A stretch of 64,000 nt of DNA from NCBI RefSeq assembly GCF_958450345.1, contig NC_088783.1, positions 88,123,895 through 88,187,894 of the forward strand, in the 5' to 3' direction. The notes under the pieces are model-generated. The model was not told the origin of the DNA, made no database searches, and worked only from the letters and a program-made list of their open reading frames with translations. This stretch comes from Calliphora vicina. Its lineage: Eukaryota; Arthropoda; Insecta; Diptera; Calliphoridae. The translations under genes were made by a program, and so were the position numbers. Below, in pieces: positions 22,960 to 35,081 of this stretch; position 1 is the first letter of the stretch; each line of letters opens with the position of its first letter.

Positions 22960-23575
22960 AAATTTCAATAATTTATATTCGTGAGTGATTTCCGGAAGTG
23001 GGCCTTATATGGGAGCTATGACCAATTATGGACCGATCACCATGAAATTAGGTCGTGTCATTTATGTCTATATGAAAGTTATTTATGTTGAATTTTGTGT
23101 ATATACCAACATTTTTAAGAGATTTATGCACGTTAAAGTGATTTTCGGAAGCGGGTCTATATGGGAGCTATGACTAATTATGGACCGATCGTAACAAAAT
23201 TTGGTGACATGAATTTTGTATATATAAAACTTATTTCGAGAGAACTTTGGGTAGATGCATATATAAATTAAACATTTATGACCGATAAAGTCCAATTTCG
23301 AGAGGACATTTGATTTCAGCCAGTTTCAATAGGCTTGGTCCTTGAGCCGAAAAATTTATATGTACTGAATTTTATCGAAATATCTTCAAAATTGCGACCT
23401 GTACTCTGCGCACAAAGTTTACATGGACAGCCAGCCAACCAGCCAGCCAGACGGACGGACATCATTTAATCGACTCAGAAAGTGATTCTAAGTCGATCGG
23501 TATACTTTAAGGTGGGTGTTTCAAACATCTGCACAAACGCATTATACCCTCTCCACTATGGTGGTGTAATGTATA
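22960..23575 (+). repeat. GGGAGCTATGACC repeat family, long copy
   Basis: TATGGGAGCTATGACCAATT and a near-identical ~140-bp unit repeat at about 23000 and 23155. The copy ends with GACGGACGGACATCATTTAA, a short CCAGCCAG run and ATTATACCCTCTCCACTATG. It is homologous to 13754-13962. Noncoding dispersed repeat. Confidence 0.7.
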
Positions 23576-23918
23576 AACACAACAAAAAACAATCAAAATT
23601 TGTAACAATTTTTGTTGTTAATATGTTTTTAAATTATCATATTTACAATTTTTCTTAGTTGGAAAAATAAAAATATGTGTCAACAAAAAAAAAATAATTT
23701 AAATAATATTTTTTTTGTATTTTTGCATTATTTAAAATTCAAATTAAATTGTGATCGACAAGGCAAGGATTTTCATGTACTAAAATTAAAAATATGCGCT
23801 ATAAAGAGAGAAAATATGCACTAAAAATGACAAAAATATGCAATAGAAACTAATTTTTTATTTGAAATATATTTATTAATACAAGTAAAATATAAATTCT
23901 AGTCACAGTTTCAATATA

Positions 23919-24753
23919 CAGTTACGAACAAGAAAATAGCAGTACAAGTCTTACAAAGTCTTTAAAAATTGTAAACTTAAAATTTAGATTATACCCATAA
24001 TCGGTCAAGCCTGTACATTTTTTGTGAGATATTCTTTTTGTAAAAATAATGATAATTTCGGAAATAAACGCTCTTATATATGACAATATGTATTTTTTAT
24101 TGACATTGAAATAGCAGTGCCGGATTATTGAATTAATTTTTATTTAAAGAAGTCAAATATTTTTTAACATTAAAGTAAAATTTAGTTAAATATGCTGAAT
24201 TTATTCAGCCCAATTATGAATAAAAATTCCGCGTGAGTTTTTTCCCTTTTCTCATTTTTCCTATTCAAATTCAATGGGAAAAAACTCCCGGGGAACAAAC
24301 TCCCGCGGAATTTTTTATTCATGATTGGGCTGATTGTATTTTTATGTTAAATATAAAAAAGTTAAAAAAATAAGGAAAATCTTTTCCATATATTCAACTT
24401 TATTCCTCAGGCCGAATCATCAAATTTAATCCATTTAATCTGTCAAGCAAATAAAAACCGAATGAAATTTTGAAGTTATTGATATCACAGAACGAAGTCC
24501 AAGGAAAAAGCCACTATTAACAAAAATACAGAGTGGTACTTGATTGGAGTACGCTGAATGCCGACTGGTTTACAAGCAAATATCGCAATATTTTGTGAAC
24601 TGGCGGGTATAAACTGGTTTTATTTGGAAGTTCAGGCTGTAGTTAATATATTCGACGTCCACTCTCTTTTGTATGTCAAACACAGTAAGTGAAAAAAGTT
24701 AAAATATTTCAAAATTTCGTGCTACTGTCGTGGTATTATCTTGTTCGCAACTG
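23919..24753. mobile_element. Tc1/mariner-type MITE
   Basis: The ends CAGTTACGAACAAGAAAATA (left) and CAGTTGCGAACAAGATAATA (right, complement) are flanked by TA at 23917-23918 and 24754-24755. It is 835 bp with no transposase. Another short MITE (24206-24332) is nested in it. Confidence 0.75.
24206..24332. mobile_element. 127-bp hairpin MITE
   Basis: The ends CAGCCCAATTATGAATAAAA and complement of CAGCCCAATCATGAATAAAA pair over about 30 bp, with a GC-rich inner part (CTCCCGGGG). The flanking ATT on both sides could be a 3-bp duplication. It is nested in 23919-24753. Confidence 0.65.
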
Positions 24754-24907
24754 TATATGTACATTAGGGTGATAGCCGATTTTTTTTTTAGATTTCAAAG
24801 AGTGCCGGGTGGAATATTGTGACTCTAGGCCTAAAAGTTAAGTGCTGAAAATTTGAGCCAAATCGGACAACGATTTCGAGACACGCATCTAGGTCAAAGT
24901 TCAGATA

Positions 24908-26052
24908 CAGTTTGTCAAAACTATCTTTGCACAGTAAAGAAATTTTTAAAATTTTATTTTCATTTAAGAATTCCAAGAATAAATTCATTACATTTTTGTT
25001 TTTTTTTTCACACATTCCGTTATTGGACCTCTTACGACTATCTGACTCCACCAACACATTTAAAATTGACAAACGCGTTACAACACCAACAACAAAAATA
25101 TATGTTTTTTCAATATGAATGGTGTCAAAAAAATCTTTGCATACTGAGTGAAGAAAACAAACAATTGGTTAAAATTGGCCTTTTTATGAATGTTATCGCA
25201 TTTGAAAGAGGTTGCATAGCGTTTATTTAAAAAATATTTTTTTTAAGTTCTACAAGTGACTTTACAAGTGACAGCTCTAGAAAACAAAAATTCAATTCCT
25301 ACAGTTAAGTTTGGAAAGCTTTCAGTTATGGTATGGGGTTGTATATCCAGTAAGGGATTAGGGGTAATCAGGATTTTGGATAAAATATGGACGAAATAAG
25401 TTTATCTTGATGTTTTAAAAACCGATTTAACCGCTATCATTCTGCAATTCGGTTTTGTTGACCCGGTAAATTCAAACAAGTTTTAATACAAATAAAACAA
25501 TGATCCCAAACATAACTCTTATTTATTTGGTCTGGTTACTATATAACTGCACAAAAGTTATTGATACCCTTACCGGAAGTCCTGATATTAACCATATCGA
25601 AAATTTGTGGGTACATTTAAAGAAAAAGTGGGAAAAATATCGCCAAAGAATCAAAACGAATAAATTAAAGAAGAGTGGGACAAAATACCCTTGGAATATG
25701 ATATCCCTAAGCTAATTAACTCAATGGGCAGCCGTAATTGATGCTCAAGTTGGACACACAATATATTAGCAGCTAAAACCCTGGAAATGTATCACAAACT
25801 TAATATTTTATCGAATGTGCAAACATTTATTTGACAGTATAAAAATTGATTTTTTTTGTCCTTTTTTATTATAAATATGAATGGTTTTATTGAAATTGAT
25901 TTTTTTTTTGTTATCTATTATATTAATAAACATATGTTTATAAAAAGTGTGTTGAAAATAATAAAGAAGTTGATTATTTATATTAGAAATCAATGTTTTC
26001 TTTGAAATTTTGTAATTTTTTCTCTATGTGCAAAGAATTTTTTGACAAACTG
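24908..26052 (+). mobile_element. decayed Tc1-like element with IR/DR ends
   Basis: The left CAGTTTGTCAAAACTATCTT and right complement CAGTTTGTCAAAAAATTCTT ends sit in TA (24906-24907, 26053-26054). Inner copies are visible near 25126 (TGTCAAAAAAATCTTTGCAT) and 25818, so it had the double-repeat architecture. The transposase between them is ruined. Confidence 0.75.
25290..25740 (+). pseudogene. Tc1 transposase remnant
   Basis: Fragments in shifting plus frames read KLSVMVWGCISSKGLGVI, then NNDPKHNS near 25500 (second catalytic Asp region), then SPDINHIENLWVHLKKK near 25585 (Glu region) and a C-terminal KIPLEYDIPKLINSMGSR. Stops and frameshifts interrupt every part, and the N-terminal DNA-binding half is not recognisable. 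It belongs to the element 24908-26052. Confidence 0.75.
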
Positions 26053-29000
26053 TATTTTAAATTTTACTATTTATATGAAATAAATAGGTGAAACTCGTTA
26101 ATTTTCAGCATTGTTTTCCAGAAATATGTAGATTTATATTAATGAAAATTACATTAAACAAAATTTGTATCTCCTTTGGGTCAAAATGACCCAAAAACTG
26201 TATTATCGCTAAAATTCGAAAAAAATGCAAATTTTTCAGTTTTTGTAAAAATATTGCTACTAACTAAATCATTGGTAGGCGTTCATATTGTTTAAATTAC
26301 GATGATTTTCGTCAATTTATAAGTACACAACCCGAATGTAAACAAAACACACAACAAGAGCGTAAAAAATACAAATAACACATTTAGTTGCAAACAATAG
26401 AGCGTAAAAATACAAATATTTCATTCTTTGCTTGATGTTGTTGCGGATTTTTTATATTTTACCCTTACATGCACACAAACTACAATTTCTCTTTTTGCGC
26501 TTCGCTGAACTAAATACTTTTGCAATTGAATTCATAAGAATCGAAATGTGTACGTAATTGTACCGGTTACTTTTCTTTAAATTAAGCAACACAAGATGGA
26601 GCCTTTAAAAACACTTTTTCCATTCGAAATTAATAAATCTATATCTTCAAATTGAGATCTTATTTGTCATTTTGTTGCAAATTCTTCGATTCGGAAAGAT
26701 AAATTGTCAAAAGTGATTTTGAGTTACTCACTACAAACATACATTTGCATAGAAATCCTTGCCCTGGTGATCAATGTCTAAAGAATGGTAAGTAAATATA
26801 ACACATAAATATATCGTGTACAATTTGGACATCGAACTATATAACAAAATTTTTTACAACAGGTCACAGGCAGCTGAATCGATTCAAAAATCGATTTTTA
26901 AAAGGTCTTGCAGTAGATGAACAGACCGGCCCTGTTTGCACATATATACATTTCAAAATGTAGATTACTGCTGCAGACGTTTCTCAAAAACTTTAAAATC
27001 TGAGCTGAAAGAGACTATTCGTAAAAAGTCATTTGCAGAACTATTTACGGTTATATGTTTAGTGTATATCGTTGTATAATGAATTGTTTAGATTTGATAT
27101 TTTGATTTGAATAACTCTAAATAAAATATAAATAAAGCTATTTAAACAAAATGTTAATTGCTTTATTTTAGTATATAAGGGCGGAAAATTTACAGAACAA
27201 ATGTTAACTAATAACAATATAATTGTTCAATATGATGAAATTATTGTTAAGATATAATTAGTTGATTGTTAACAACTATTTTTTTCAATATTACAAACTC
27301 ATTGTTAAAAAAATTTTTGGGTGTGTTAACAATTTTAAGTAACAAATGTATTTTTTGTATATACAAAAATGATTGTTGGTGCCTTTTTAATTAAAAAATT
27401 AATTGTATTGACGAATTTGGTAATTAATATGACAATTAATTTGTCGTAATTTTTTTCTGTGTGCAAATTGTTGGTACCTCCCATATACATACCTTCAAAC
27501 TTGCTCTAGTTTTCAGAAGCACAAGTACGAGTATTTTATTATTTACAAGAAGGACGTATTCAAAATACATGTTGTATTCTTGCCTGGGATGTACAAAAAC
27601 CCAGAATTGTTGTTCATTTGCCAAAACTCTGTATCTTTTGAACCAATTGTGATTTTTTTAATGTTTAAATAACTTCTTAAACTCCCACAGTTAAATGGAA
27701 ATAAAAAAAAAAATCCGATGGGCGGGTAAAAAGTATATATAGGGTTAAAGAGGACACTTTCACCTTTCTCTGGGTGATTTTTTTGTTTGATCCTTAAAAG
27801 TTACGTTTCTCTAAAAATCAAATTTGACATAAATATAGTAGTTTAAAAAATATTTTATAAAACTTTAAAAATAAACAGTACACTGGCCATTTACACCGTT
27901 TTTAAAAACTGCAATCCAAACAAATTAGCAAGAAAATGTCAATCCATTATCGATAATAGTTATGATTATTTATTTTTTATTATTTATATTTTATTTTTTG
28001 ACCAAATATTTTGGCTACCATAGTTTTGATATGTTTACTGACTAATGGCACTAAAATTTTTTAAATTAATGACAACAAAAAATGTTGATCAATGAAAATC
28101 AATTCTGAGCCAGTGAGACGACATGTATAATTTTTAGAATATTTTTAACTGCACTATTTGAGAGCCACAATTGGCCTAGGAGCATTTTGAAGTCTAGGTA
28201 ATAAATTTATAAATTTTTGTTTGTCCATTCGGTACAGCCAAATATAAAATGTTAAGTTGTTTTTTATATAAAATGTATGTGTTTATTAAAAATTTTTATA
28301 CACTTTTTAGCCATTTCTGGAAAGAATTTAGCCTTTTTTGTTCACCAATAATTGGAAACCCTGGTGTTAGGTTGTGCTATGCGCTTCCCTGAATCCATGC
28401 TGTTGTGAAGGAGCATGACTGAGGATCTCGAGTGAGATTCTTAGTTCTCGGAACTATAGCTCTTTTGGTCCGGTTCTGCTTGGCGGGGTATTAGAATTTG
28501 TGGTCAAATTCGCTTAATTAACCAAAATCTTAATACGAAATTAAAAAAAAGTCTTTAAATATAAATAATAATTTATCGTTGAATTAATTAAAAAATGGAA
28601 TTGATTCATGGGAGAAATGAAAACAAAGTGGAAATAAATCAATAACTTTTATACGGATATTTCGTATGAATAATACTTATATCAAAGTGTGGGAAACTGT
28701 GTCTTGTTTTCAAAAATGTATAAAATTTTTAAGAATTATAAAATTTATAGAATACATATTGCACAAAAGGCAATAAAAAATGTTAGCTGATTTTTTTTGG
28801 AAAATTTTAATTTTTAAAATGCAATAAAAATTTTGAATATGTATTGTTTTTAATGAAATTTTACAGTTATATAGAAATTTTTGATCGAAATGCTAAAGTT
28901 AAAAAGAAATTTTTTGACTTGTTATTGAGAATCCTACAACTCCCAAAAAACTTTTCAAAAATTCCTAAAATGGTATTTTTTTAGACTTTGAGTCTGTTGA

Positions 29001-29907
29001 CGATACCGAGCTCCGGGCTATAAATTGCCTTTGCAAAATATTGATGAACATATTCGGTCATACAAAAGAGGTTTTTATTTTTTGAAAGCAGCTAAGCGAT
29101 TAGAGAGTCTCTGGAACTCGTAGAAATACAAATTTTGAAATTATTTTTCTCAAACTTTGAGAATTAAATAAACACATTATTTTGTTTTTATTTTCTGTAT
29201 AACTAAACATGGATGTAAGTACTTTTTTTTCGAAAAAAATTAAACCATTAGCAAAAATCCATTTTCAAATGTGAATATCTCGTAAACTCTACATATATAA
29301 AAATCTTTCAAATTGGGTCAAGAACAAAAATTTTGCATCATTTTTAATTTTTCATATACCCGAGATATCCCTCTTTGGCCCATCTTAGTGTTTAAAGTCC
29401 AAATTCAAAACTTCATCTCAGCTATAGCCATGGGAAATATTATTAAAATCGGACTATCCGTTTAGAAGTTTCAGATTTATTTACACTTTTTTTATTCATT
29501 TCCCCCACTGTGAAATATTTAATACGAAATTAATTAAAATATTTTGTCTTCATTCTGTTGTATTAAACCTTTTTATAATCGATTTGAATTGAAGAAAAAT
29601 TTAATCATTCAATACATTATTAAATGGATATGAAATCAAGAAAATCGGAAGCATTCAATAAAGAATAAATTCTATAAAGAAATGAATTCAATACATTTGA
29701 GGTACAAAGGAATAAAGTCTATAAATTAATTCATTAACGGAATGGTTAGGGGATTAGATTTAATTTAATTTTTTAAAATAGAATTAAGAATTAATTTTTT
29801 TGAACATTTGAATATAACAGCATGTTTATAGAACATAATCGATTAACATGAACGAAAATTTCAATTTCATAAAATTTACTTACAATGTACTTATGTTTTT
29901 ATTTCAG
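26053..29907. other. AT-rich, no gene recognised; likely intron
   Basis: I see no convincing coding exon on either strand. A CCACTGTG-ended repeat copy lies at about 29350-29512. A GC-richer ~120-bp patch is at 28365-28490 (CTGAGGATCTCGAGTGAG) without a protein match. The exon at 29908 has a good polypyrimidine-AG upstream, so at least the right part is likely intron of that gene. Confidence 0.4.
29350..29512. repeat. CCACTGTG-ended repeat fragment, copy 2
   Basis: Shares CAAATTCAAAACTT, AAAATCGGACTA and CAGATTTATTT with the copy at 57826-58016, and ends CCCACTGTG at 29504-29512. Confidence 0.55.
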
Positions 29908-30190
29908 AAATAAATTAATAAGGCATGGCGTTCTCACTCACCAGTTGTTTAATGAAAAACGTAGTGATCGCTTAATCGTAACAACATTGTTAACGTTGCC
30001 GAGGTTTTTTCCAGCATATCGCAGCATATTGATTAGTATGGTGGAAAAGTTATTTATAATGTTAAAAGAAAAACCAGACTTTTCCATGCCCTTAGTTGAA
30101 GCAAGAGTACATTTTCCATCATTTGAAAGACAGAAAACATTTAAAAAAGCAATGTTAACGCATATATTTAGGAAAATTTTTGAAACACGT
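29908..30190 (+). CDS. host gene exon A (possible TFIIIC large subunit)
   Basis: The 94-codon exon lies between TTTATTTCAG (ends 29907) and GTAAGT (from 30191). It enters in phase 2 and leaves in phase 0. The translated piece (for example DRLIVTTLLTLPRFFPAYRS, KPDFSMPLVEARVHFPSFER) has balanced codon use and no TE motif. The next exon begins in the matching phase. The family is suggested only by the downstream exon at 58564, whose winged-helix text resembles TFIIIC subunit GTF3C1; this exon alone gives no recognised domain. Earlier exons are not visible and may lie left of the window or in the AT-rich stretch. Confidence 0.6.
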
Positions 30191-30263
30191 GTAAGTTTTA
30201 AAAAAAATCAATATACCGCCAAAAGTACCTCCAATACAAATATTAATTTATGTCTCCATTTAG

Positions 30264-30423
30264 TCATTACCATATTATGATGTCTTTCCCAATCCTAATA
30301 AGAAAAAAAATCAGACGAATAGTCGAACGGTAGCTATAGTCAAATTAAGACATCCCGAAAAATCGATCGATGATATATTCGAAAACATTGAAAACGAACA
30401 AGAAAAAAATGATGAAAATGCAG
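30264..30423 (+). CDS. host gene exon B
   Basis: The exon follows a 73-bp intron (30191-30263) ending CCATTTAG. It starts in phase 0, as required by exon A, and ends with one base of a codon before GTAATA (phase 1). It encodes a lysine-rich stretch (VFPNPNKKKNQTNSRTVAIV) and an acidic end (FENIENEQEKNDENA). Phase 1 fits the exon at 58564 (first codon G|AT). A disordered linker between folded domains is a reasonable reading. Confidence 0.6.
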
Positions 30424-30575
30424 GTAATAAAAATACATTAAAATTTAACAGACATATTCATAGATATTACATGCTAAATATTAGGGATTGCAAATAAATT
30501 TAAATCGTAATCATAATCACACATTAATATATGTTGAAATGCAATCATTTGAAGAATAAAGGAAATGTAAAATAT

Positions 30576-31087
30576 TGTTACGTTTTAACCTTTTCAAAAC
30601 GTTGGTTTATTTCCTTTAAATAAACCGGATACTTTTGATTGCAAATAAAAGCCGTTTAGTAGTTTGAAAATTGTAACAACTCTTTATTTATTTAAAATGT
30701 ACAACAACAGAATTAAATAGTCACACAATGTTTTTTATACACGTTTTTAAATTCGCAGAAATACAGACACACTTTATAATGTACACGAATACACTTGAAA
30801 AACACAGCACTCAGTTGATGTTTATTCGAAAAGCGTCTCTGACAAACTCACTAACGACTGCAACCTCTGCCACTATTTATAACACTGCCATATGCACTCT
30901 AGATTTCTCTTTAACTATCTAGAGCTTTCTAATACATACGCCATCTGTGGTGTACTTTCTACAATGGTCTTTAACTGAATATTCGAATTCGAATATACGG
31001 TCGCAGCAAACAGCGTTGCCAACTTACGATCAATGGTCAACTGAAAGCTTTTATTTCAATGTTAATAATGCCCACAGATATGTTACA
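30576..31087 (-). repeat. Gypsy 3' LTR (approximate)
   Basis: On the plus strand it reads TGTTACGTTTTAACC to GATATGTTACA. Its end AAAACGTAACA-type text matches the LTR end at 45045-45055 of the second copy. The boundary toward the internal region is uncertain (31087 or about 31185). Confidence 0.55.
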
Positions 31088-31194
31088 GTTTGCTATTACA
31101 GCACTGTTATTTGAAAGCATTAGGCTACCTTTAAATCAGCCGTTAAAATCGTTATATTTGAATTCAAGTACAATTTCGTATCGCTGCCCCCCGC

Positions 31195-31620
31195 TTATGC
31201 ATGTTCGTCCCGAATAGGCATAGATTCACTTCTCCCATAGGCAGCTATTCGTTTCAGATGTTCAACTTTAATTCCCGATATCGGTCTTCCACATTTCCGT
31301 ATCCTATAAACCATGTCGTCTAATTTCTTAACTACCCTATGTGGTCCTTTGCAGTGATTCCTTAATTTGGATGACAAACCCTTATTACGTTGTGAGCTAT
31401 ATCTGGTTTTCATTTGGTCATTTGTCATTTTAATTTGTCTCCGAACGAGTTCATGCATTTCTTTTTCTGCTGAAGCACCTTCACCCATCTTGGAACCCGG
31501 CCTGATGATCTTTTCTCTGCGGGACAGACCAAGCACTCCAACAGGAACCATTCTGTCGTTGCACTGTTCAACGAGGGCCTCCATTGGTTCCATCCGCTGG
31601 TTCCAACACCAACAAACCAT
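31195..31620 (-). pseudogene. Gypsy integrase C-terminal part
   Basis: The minus frame carries the region after the integrase core. It has a helical stretch (EMHELVRRQIKMTNDQMKTR) and the SH3/chromo-like end (LRNHCKGPHRVVKKLDDMVY, then RIRKCGRPISGIKVEHLKRI) typical of Gypsy integrases. The core with its DDE residues is absent. It stops just before the purine tract and LTR. Confidence 0.8.
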
Positions 31621-31751
31621 TGTCTATACAATCCTCCACTTCCTCACGGGCCCATACCAAATCCTCTGACTACGGTGGCAACCTTTTGTGCTCAACAAAA
31701 ACTAACTTTCTTACTTGAGACTTGCTCTCATATCCGACGTCAAGGGGTATT

Positions 31752-32024
31752 TTAACATCGCCAATTCATGACTTTTTGTCCCATATCCAAAGTAATGCTG
31801 TGACTAATGATGAAGTCTGCACCAATGATTACTTCGTCCACAATATCGGCAACAACAAAGACATGATTTACGCTAATACCACCAATAGTTAGTTTCACAT
31901 TAACTTTACCATGGACAGCGACAGGCTCTCCAGTAGCGGTGCGTAGACTTACATTGCAAATTGGTTCCATCGATTTCTTTACTAAATCTGTTCTGATGAT
32001 AGACTGCGACGCTCCCGTGTCCAT
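31752..32024 (-). pseudogene. Gypsy protease
   Basis: The aspartic protease opens with MDTGASQSIIRTDLV (catalytic DTGAS) and has the later strand EVIIGADFI, the usual second signature. It would process the polyprotein. The frame is closed soon after, where reverse transcriptase should begin, by the internal deletion. Confidence 0.85.
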
Positions 32025-32180
32025 AGTAAGGATGTGCTTCCGACCGTTGATGTACCCACTAGCAGTAAGATTGTTATTTTCCTGCTGCAGTACTGATATG
32101 GAGATGGTAGGGCCATCAGGTGTGGGTGTCAGATCCTGTCCCTCAGTGCTAGCTCGCTTTAAAGGTGGTTCCTGTAATGC

Positions 32181-32900
32181 TTAATGATTCGCCAGCTGGT
32201 TATTTCTTGATGGTGAAACATATCTGATTCGCTTTCTAGGTGCTCTGCAGTTTCGCTGAATGTGACCCATTTTTATAACACAGTTATAACATTTAACTTT
32301 GTATTTAGTTTGTCTTTTACTTAAAGCCTTTAAAACTGCCTCTTTTAATTCCTTTAATTCGTTGACCATACTTTTATCATTTTCAGCGACAACCTCGATT
32401 TTCCACACATTACACATCTGAGGCTTTGAAATTATCATTGCTGTTTCTTGTACCAGCGCGAATGAGACGGTTTCAAAGAATGATGACTTTGGTGTGGCAC
32501 ATACCGCATATTTTATCTCTGGATCGCGAATACCATTCACAAATGCCTCTATCTTCAAATGCTCCAAAATCGGATGGTTCTCCACTGGATAAATAAGCTG
32601 TATCAAACGCTCGATTTCCATCGCAAATTCTTGTAGCGTCTCATTGGCATTCTGCACTCTACCACGCAATTCCATTCGGTATAATTCTTTTTTATGTTCG
32701 CCACCGTACTTACGTTGTAGCGCTTCCATTATGTCATCATAATAATTTATGTTCCTCGCTGGCACGCTTTCAAGAACTACTGCTGCATTTCCTTTTAAGG
32801 CCAAAATCAACTCGATACCTTTTTCTTCATTGCTCCATAGGTTTCTCGTGGCAACTGTATCAAACTGGAACTTGAACACATTAAATGGTGTGGTGCCATC
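32181..32900 (-). pseudogene. Gypsy gag, capsid and zinc knuckle
   Basis: The minus frame encodes the retrotransposon Gag domain (ILALKGNAAVVLESV, then IMEALQRKYGGEHKKELYRM and the CA-like helices). A zinc knuckle follows with an altered second cysteine position (VKCYNCVIKMGHIQRNC), then a basic tail. It is cut at 32900 by the BEL/Pao insertion and continues at 38204, where KAPSFDG precedes the break. Removing the insert and one CCATC restores frame. Confidence 0.85.
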
Positions 32901-33451
32901 TGTCGCTGGCTGCGACCTGAGCCTATATGTTGAGGACAGCGAATTTAACAAGTCCCAAATAAATGAACCACAAATTTTTAATTAATGATGCATATACTTG
33001 AGCAACCGTTTATTTCTCAAAAGAGAACTTATTACAAAAAAATAACTTATAAATACATTAAGCGACTTACCGCAGTCTTTATCCCCAACAAACTAAATTT
33101 TAATTCTAAAGCCAGTTATTACTGAGCCTACAAATTTCTTTTTGTTTATGTACTTACAGCAGTTCATTTCCAAACAAACAAACTGAACGAAAATACTGCA
33201 GTATAATTTAGGGACAAAAAGTGCAATTAGTTCGTAAACAAATATGAACAAAGGGGAATACAAAACAATATAAAAAATCCTAACGGACAAATGAACCAAA
33301 CAACAATGATCATACAATTGGTAAATAAGACAATTTAAGTAAACATTAAGGTAGCTCACAAACAATAAATATAAACAAACCAAAATAATTCAAAATTAAT
33401 AAAAATAAAAATCGTAATAAATTTAAATAAATAAATGAGCCATCGGCGACA
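32901..33451 (-). repeat. BEL/Pao 3' LTR
   Basis: A 551-bp repeat with TGTCGCTGGC at its left and GCGACA at its right, nearly identical to 37691-38203. It contains an extra segment around 33050-33090 that the other LTR lacks. Confidence 0.9.
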
Positions 33452-34774
33452 TTCCCACCCCCGTGGATCGGCAACGATTCACTACTCCAAATCAAGGACT
33501 GCTAGTTTGGAAATTGGGCGTTTAAGTATTCCACTACTTGTTTGGACATCAGCTCTTCGGATTACACCATCACTGCCAGGAAACTAATTTACCACACGAC
33601 CTCTCTTCCACCTTCGACGCTCCCATATTCCACCTTCTGCAGGATTATGTGGACAATTAAACTGCCATTCAATGCCCCTTGTGGACAACTCATCTTCAAT
33701 TTTAACCAGATCAAATACTTCATCAAATCGCTGGGCTTCTTAGTTAACTCCAACAAAATTCTTTCCGTTATCACTCCGAATCTTCAACGGGGTGCCACGA
33801 CGATTTATGAAATACAGTCACATTTAATGGGCCAAAATAGTCAACACCAGTATAAGTAAATGGCCGGACATATGGAGTTAGTCTATCACTTGGAAACGAT
33901 CCCATAAAAGGAGCTACTGGAACGGCACGGCGAATCTTACAAATGTTGCAATTTGATGTAGTCTTTCTCAACAAATTTCGAAGTCGTGGAATCCAGAACC
34001 TTTTCCTAATTTCGCCTATGGTAGCCTCAAAATTTTGATGTCTCATTTTATTATGCACATGGGCAACAAATTGTTGTGTAAAGCGGTGACAGGACGACAA
34101 AATAATGGGGTGCCTGGCATCCAACTCGCAGCATCAATACGACCGCTCACTTGAAGTAAATTATTTTCATCAAAATAAGGCGGAAGGGAAAATAACTCGT
34201 TGTCCTTTTTTAAAGAACCACCAGATTTTAAAACGTTTATTTCAAAGGCGAAACACTCATCTTGGGACAGACGACACAGACTAGTTTCAGCAACCCTTAA
34301 CTCTTCAGCACACAGGCAACTCGAACCATTACATTTATCATATTTTCGGCAGCGATTGATAAATCTCAGAACCCAAGCCATTGTTCGTTTAAGCCTGAGA
34401 AATGAAGAAAAACGATTAAAATCAATAACTAAATTTGTACTAACCAGCATGACAAATTTGGGGCGTAGTTCTTCTTCACACAAATCATCAGATTTCTCAG
34501 AATTCTTATTCGGCTTCGTTTTCGTACAAAAATTGTGGCCCTTGGAACCAACGTGTTTCAATGGAGAAATCAACTTAATTTGTATCTCTTGTAGTATCAT
34601 CGGCAACATTGAGATCTCTAGCCAACCATCTCCAATCAGTTGGGCGTGTCGAATCAAGTATTTCGGCAATTCGATGGGCAACAAATGGTTTATATCTCCT
34701 GCTTTCAGAACCAATCCAACTAATGACGGTTTTAGAGTCACTCCAACAGATTCGACGATAAACTTTGAGTTCAT
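33452..34774 (-). pseudogene. BEL/Pao integrase
   Basis: The minus frames at 34043-34774 and 33771-34124 overlap across a frameshift. They give the pre-integrase part, then the HHCC-type zinc region (HVHNKMRHQNFEATIGEIRK, CNICKIRRAVP) and the first strand of the core (YTGVDYFGPLNV, with the first Asp). Most of the core is then lost. The end (33589-33774 and antisense to 33550-33700) is recognisable by NCPHNPAEGG and GIWER-like text, the region of the catalytic Glu. Dead by deletion. Confidence 0.8.
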
Positions 34775-35081
34775 GTTCCTTCATTATAGTGTCCATCAAT
34801 CGGGTCCCCAAAACGGCGGCTTGTAGTTCTAATCTGGGAATGGTCATACATTTCAATGGGGCACATTTCGACTTGGCAGATATAAACGACACTCCTATTT
34901 GTCCATCAGATGTTGTATATCTCCAATAGGCAACTGCACCGAAGGCATCTTCAATGGCATCAACAAAAACATGCAGCTCTAACTCCAAGGGCAAACCATT
35001 TCCAACATAAAATCGTGGAACCTTTACATTTATTCCACATCGCTTGTAATGACGCGGGCAACATCTCGTCCCAAAGTACAC
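34575..35081 (-). pseudogene. BEL/Pao RNase H
   Basis: The minus frame starts after the reverse transcriptase thumb and has LHVFVDAIEDAFGAVAY (first catalytic Asp), LELQAAVLGTRL (Glu) and ICWSDSKTVISWI (Asp), the three acidic positions of the BEL/Pao RNase H. It would remove RNA during reverse transcription. It overlaps neighbouring frames at both ends through frameshifts. Confidence 0.85.

Noticed and set aside
23917..26054. A single transposon covering both TA-flanked units
   Set aside because: The two pairs of ends differ in sequence and each pair has its own TA, so they are separate elements.
33093..33383. Hydrophobic minus-strand frame, seen again at 37893-38210
   Set aside because: It lies in the BEL/Pao LTRs, hence its duplication; there is no sign of a protein.
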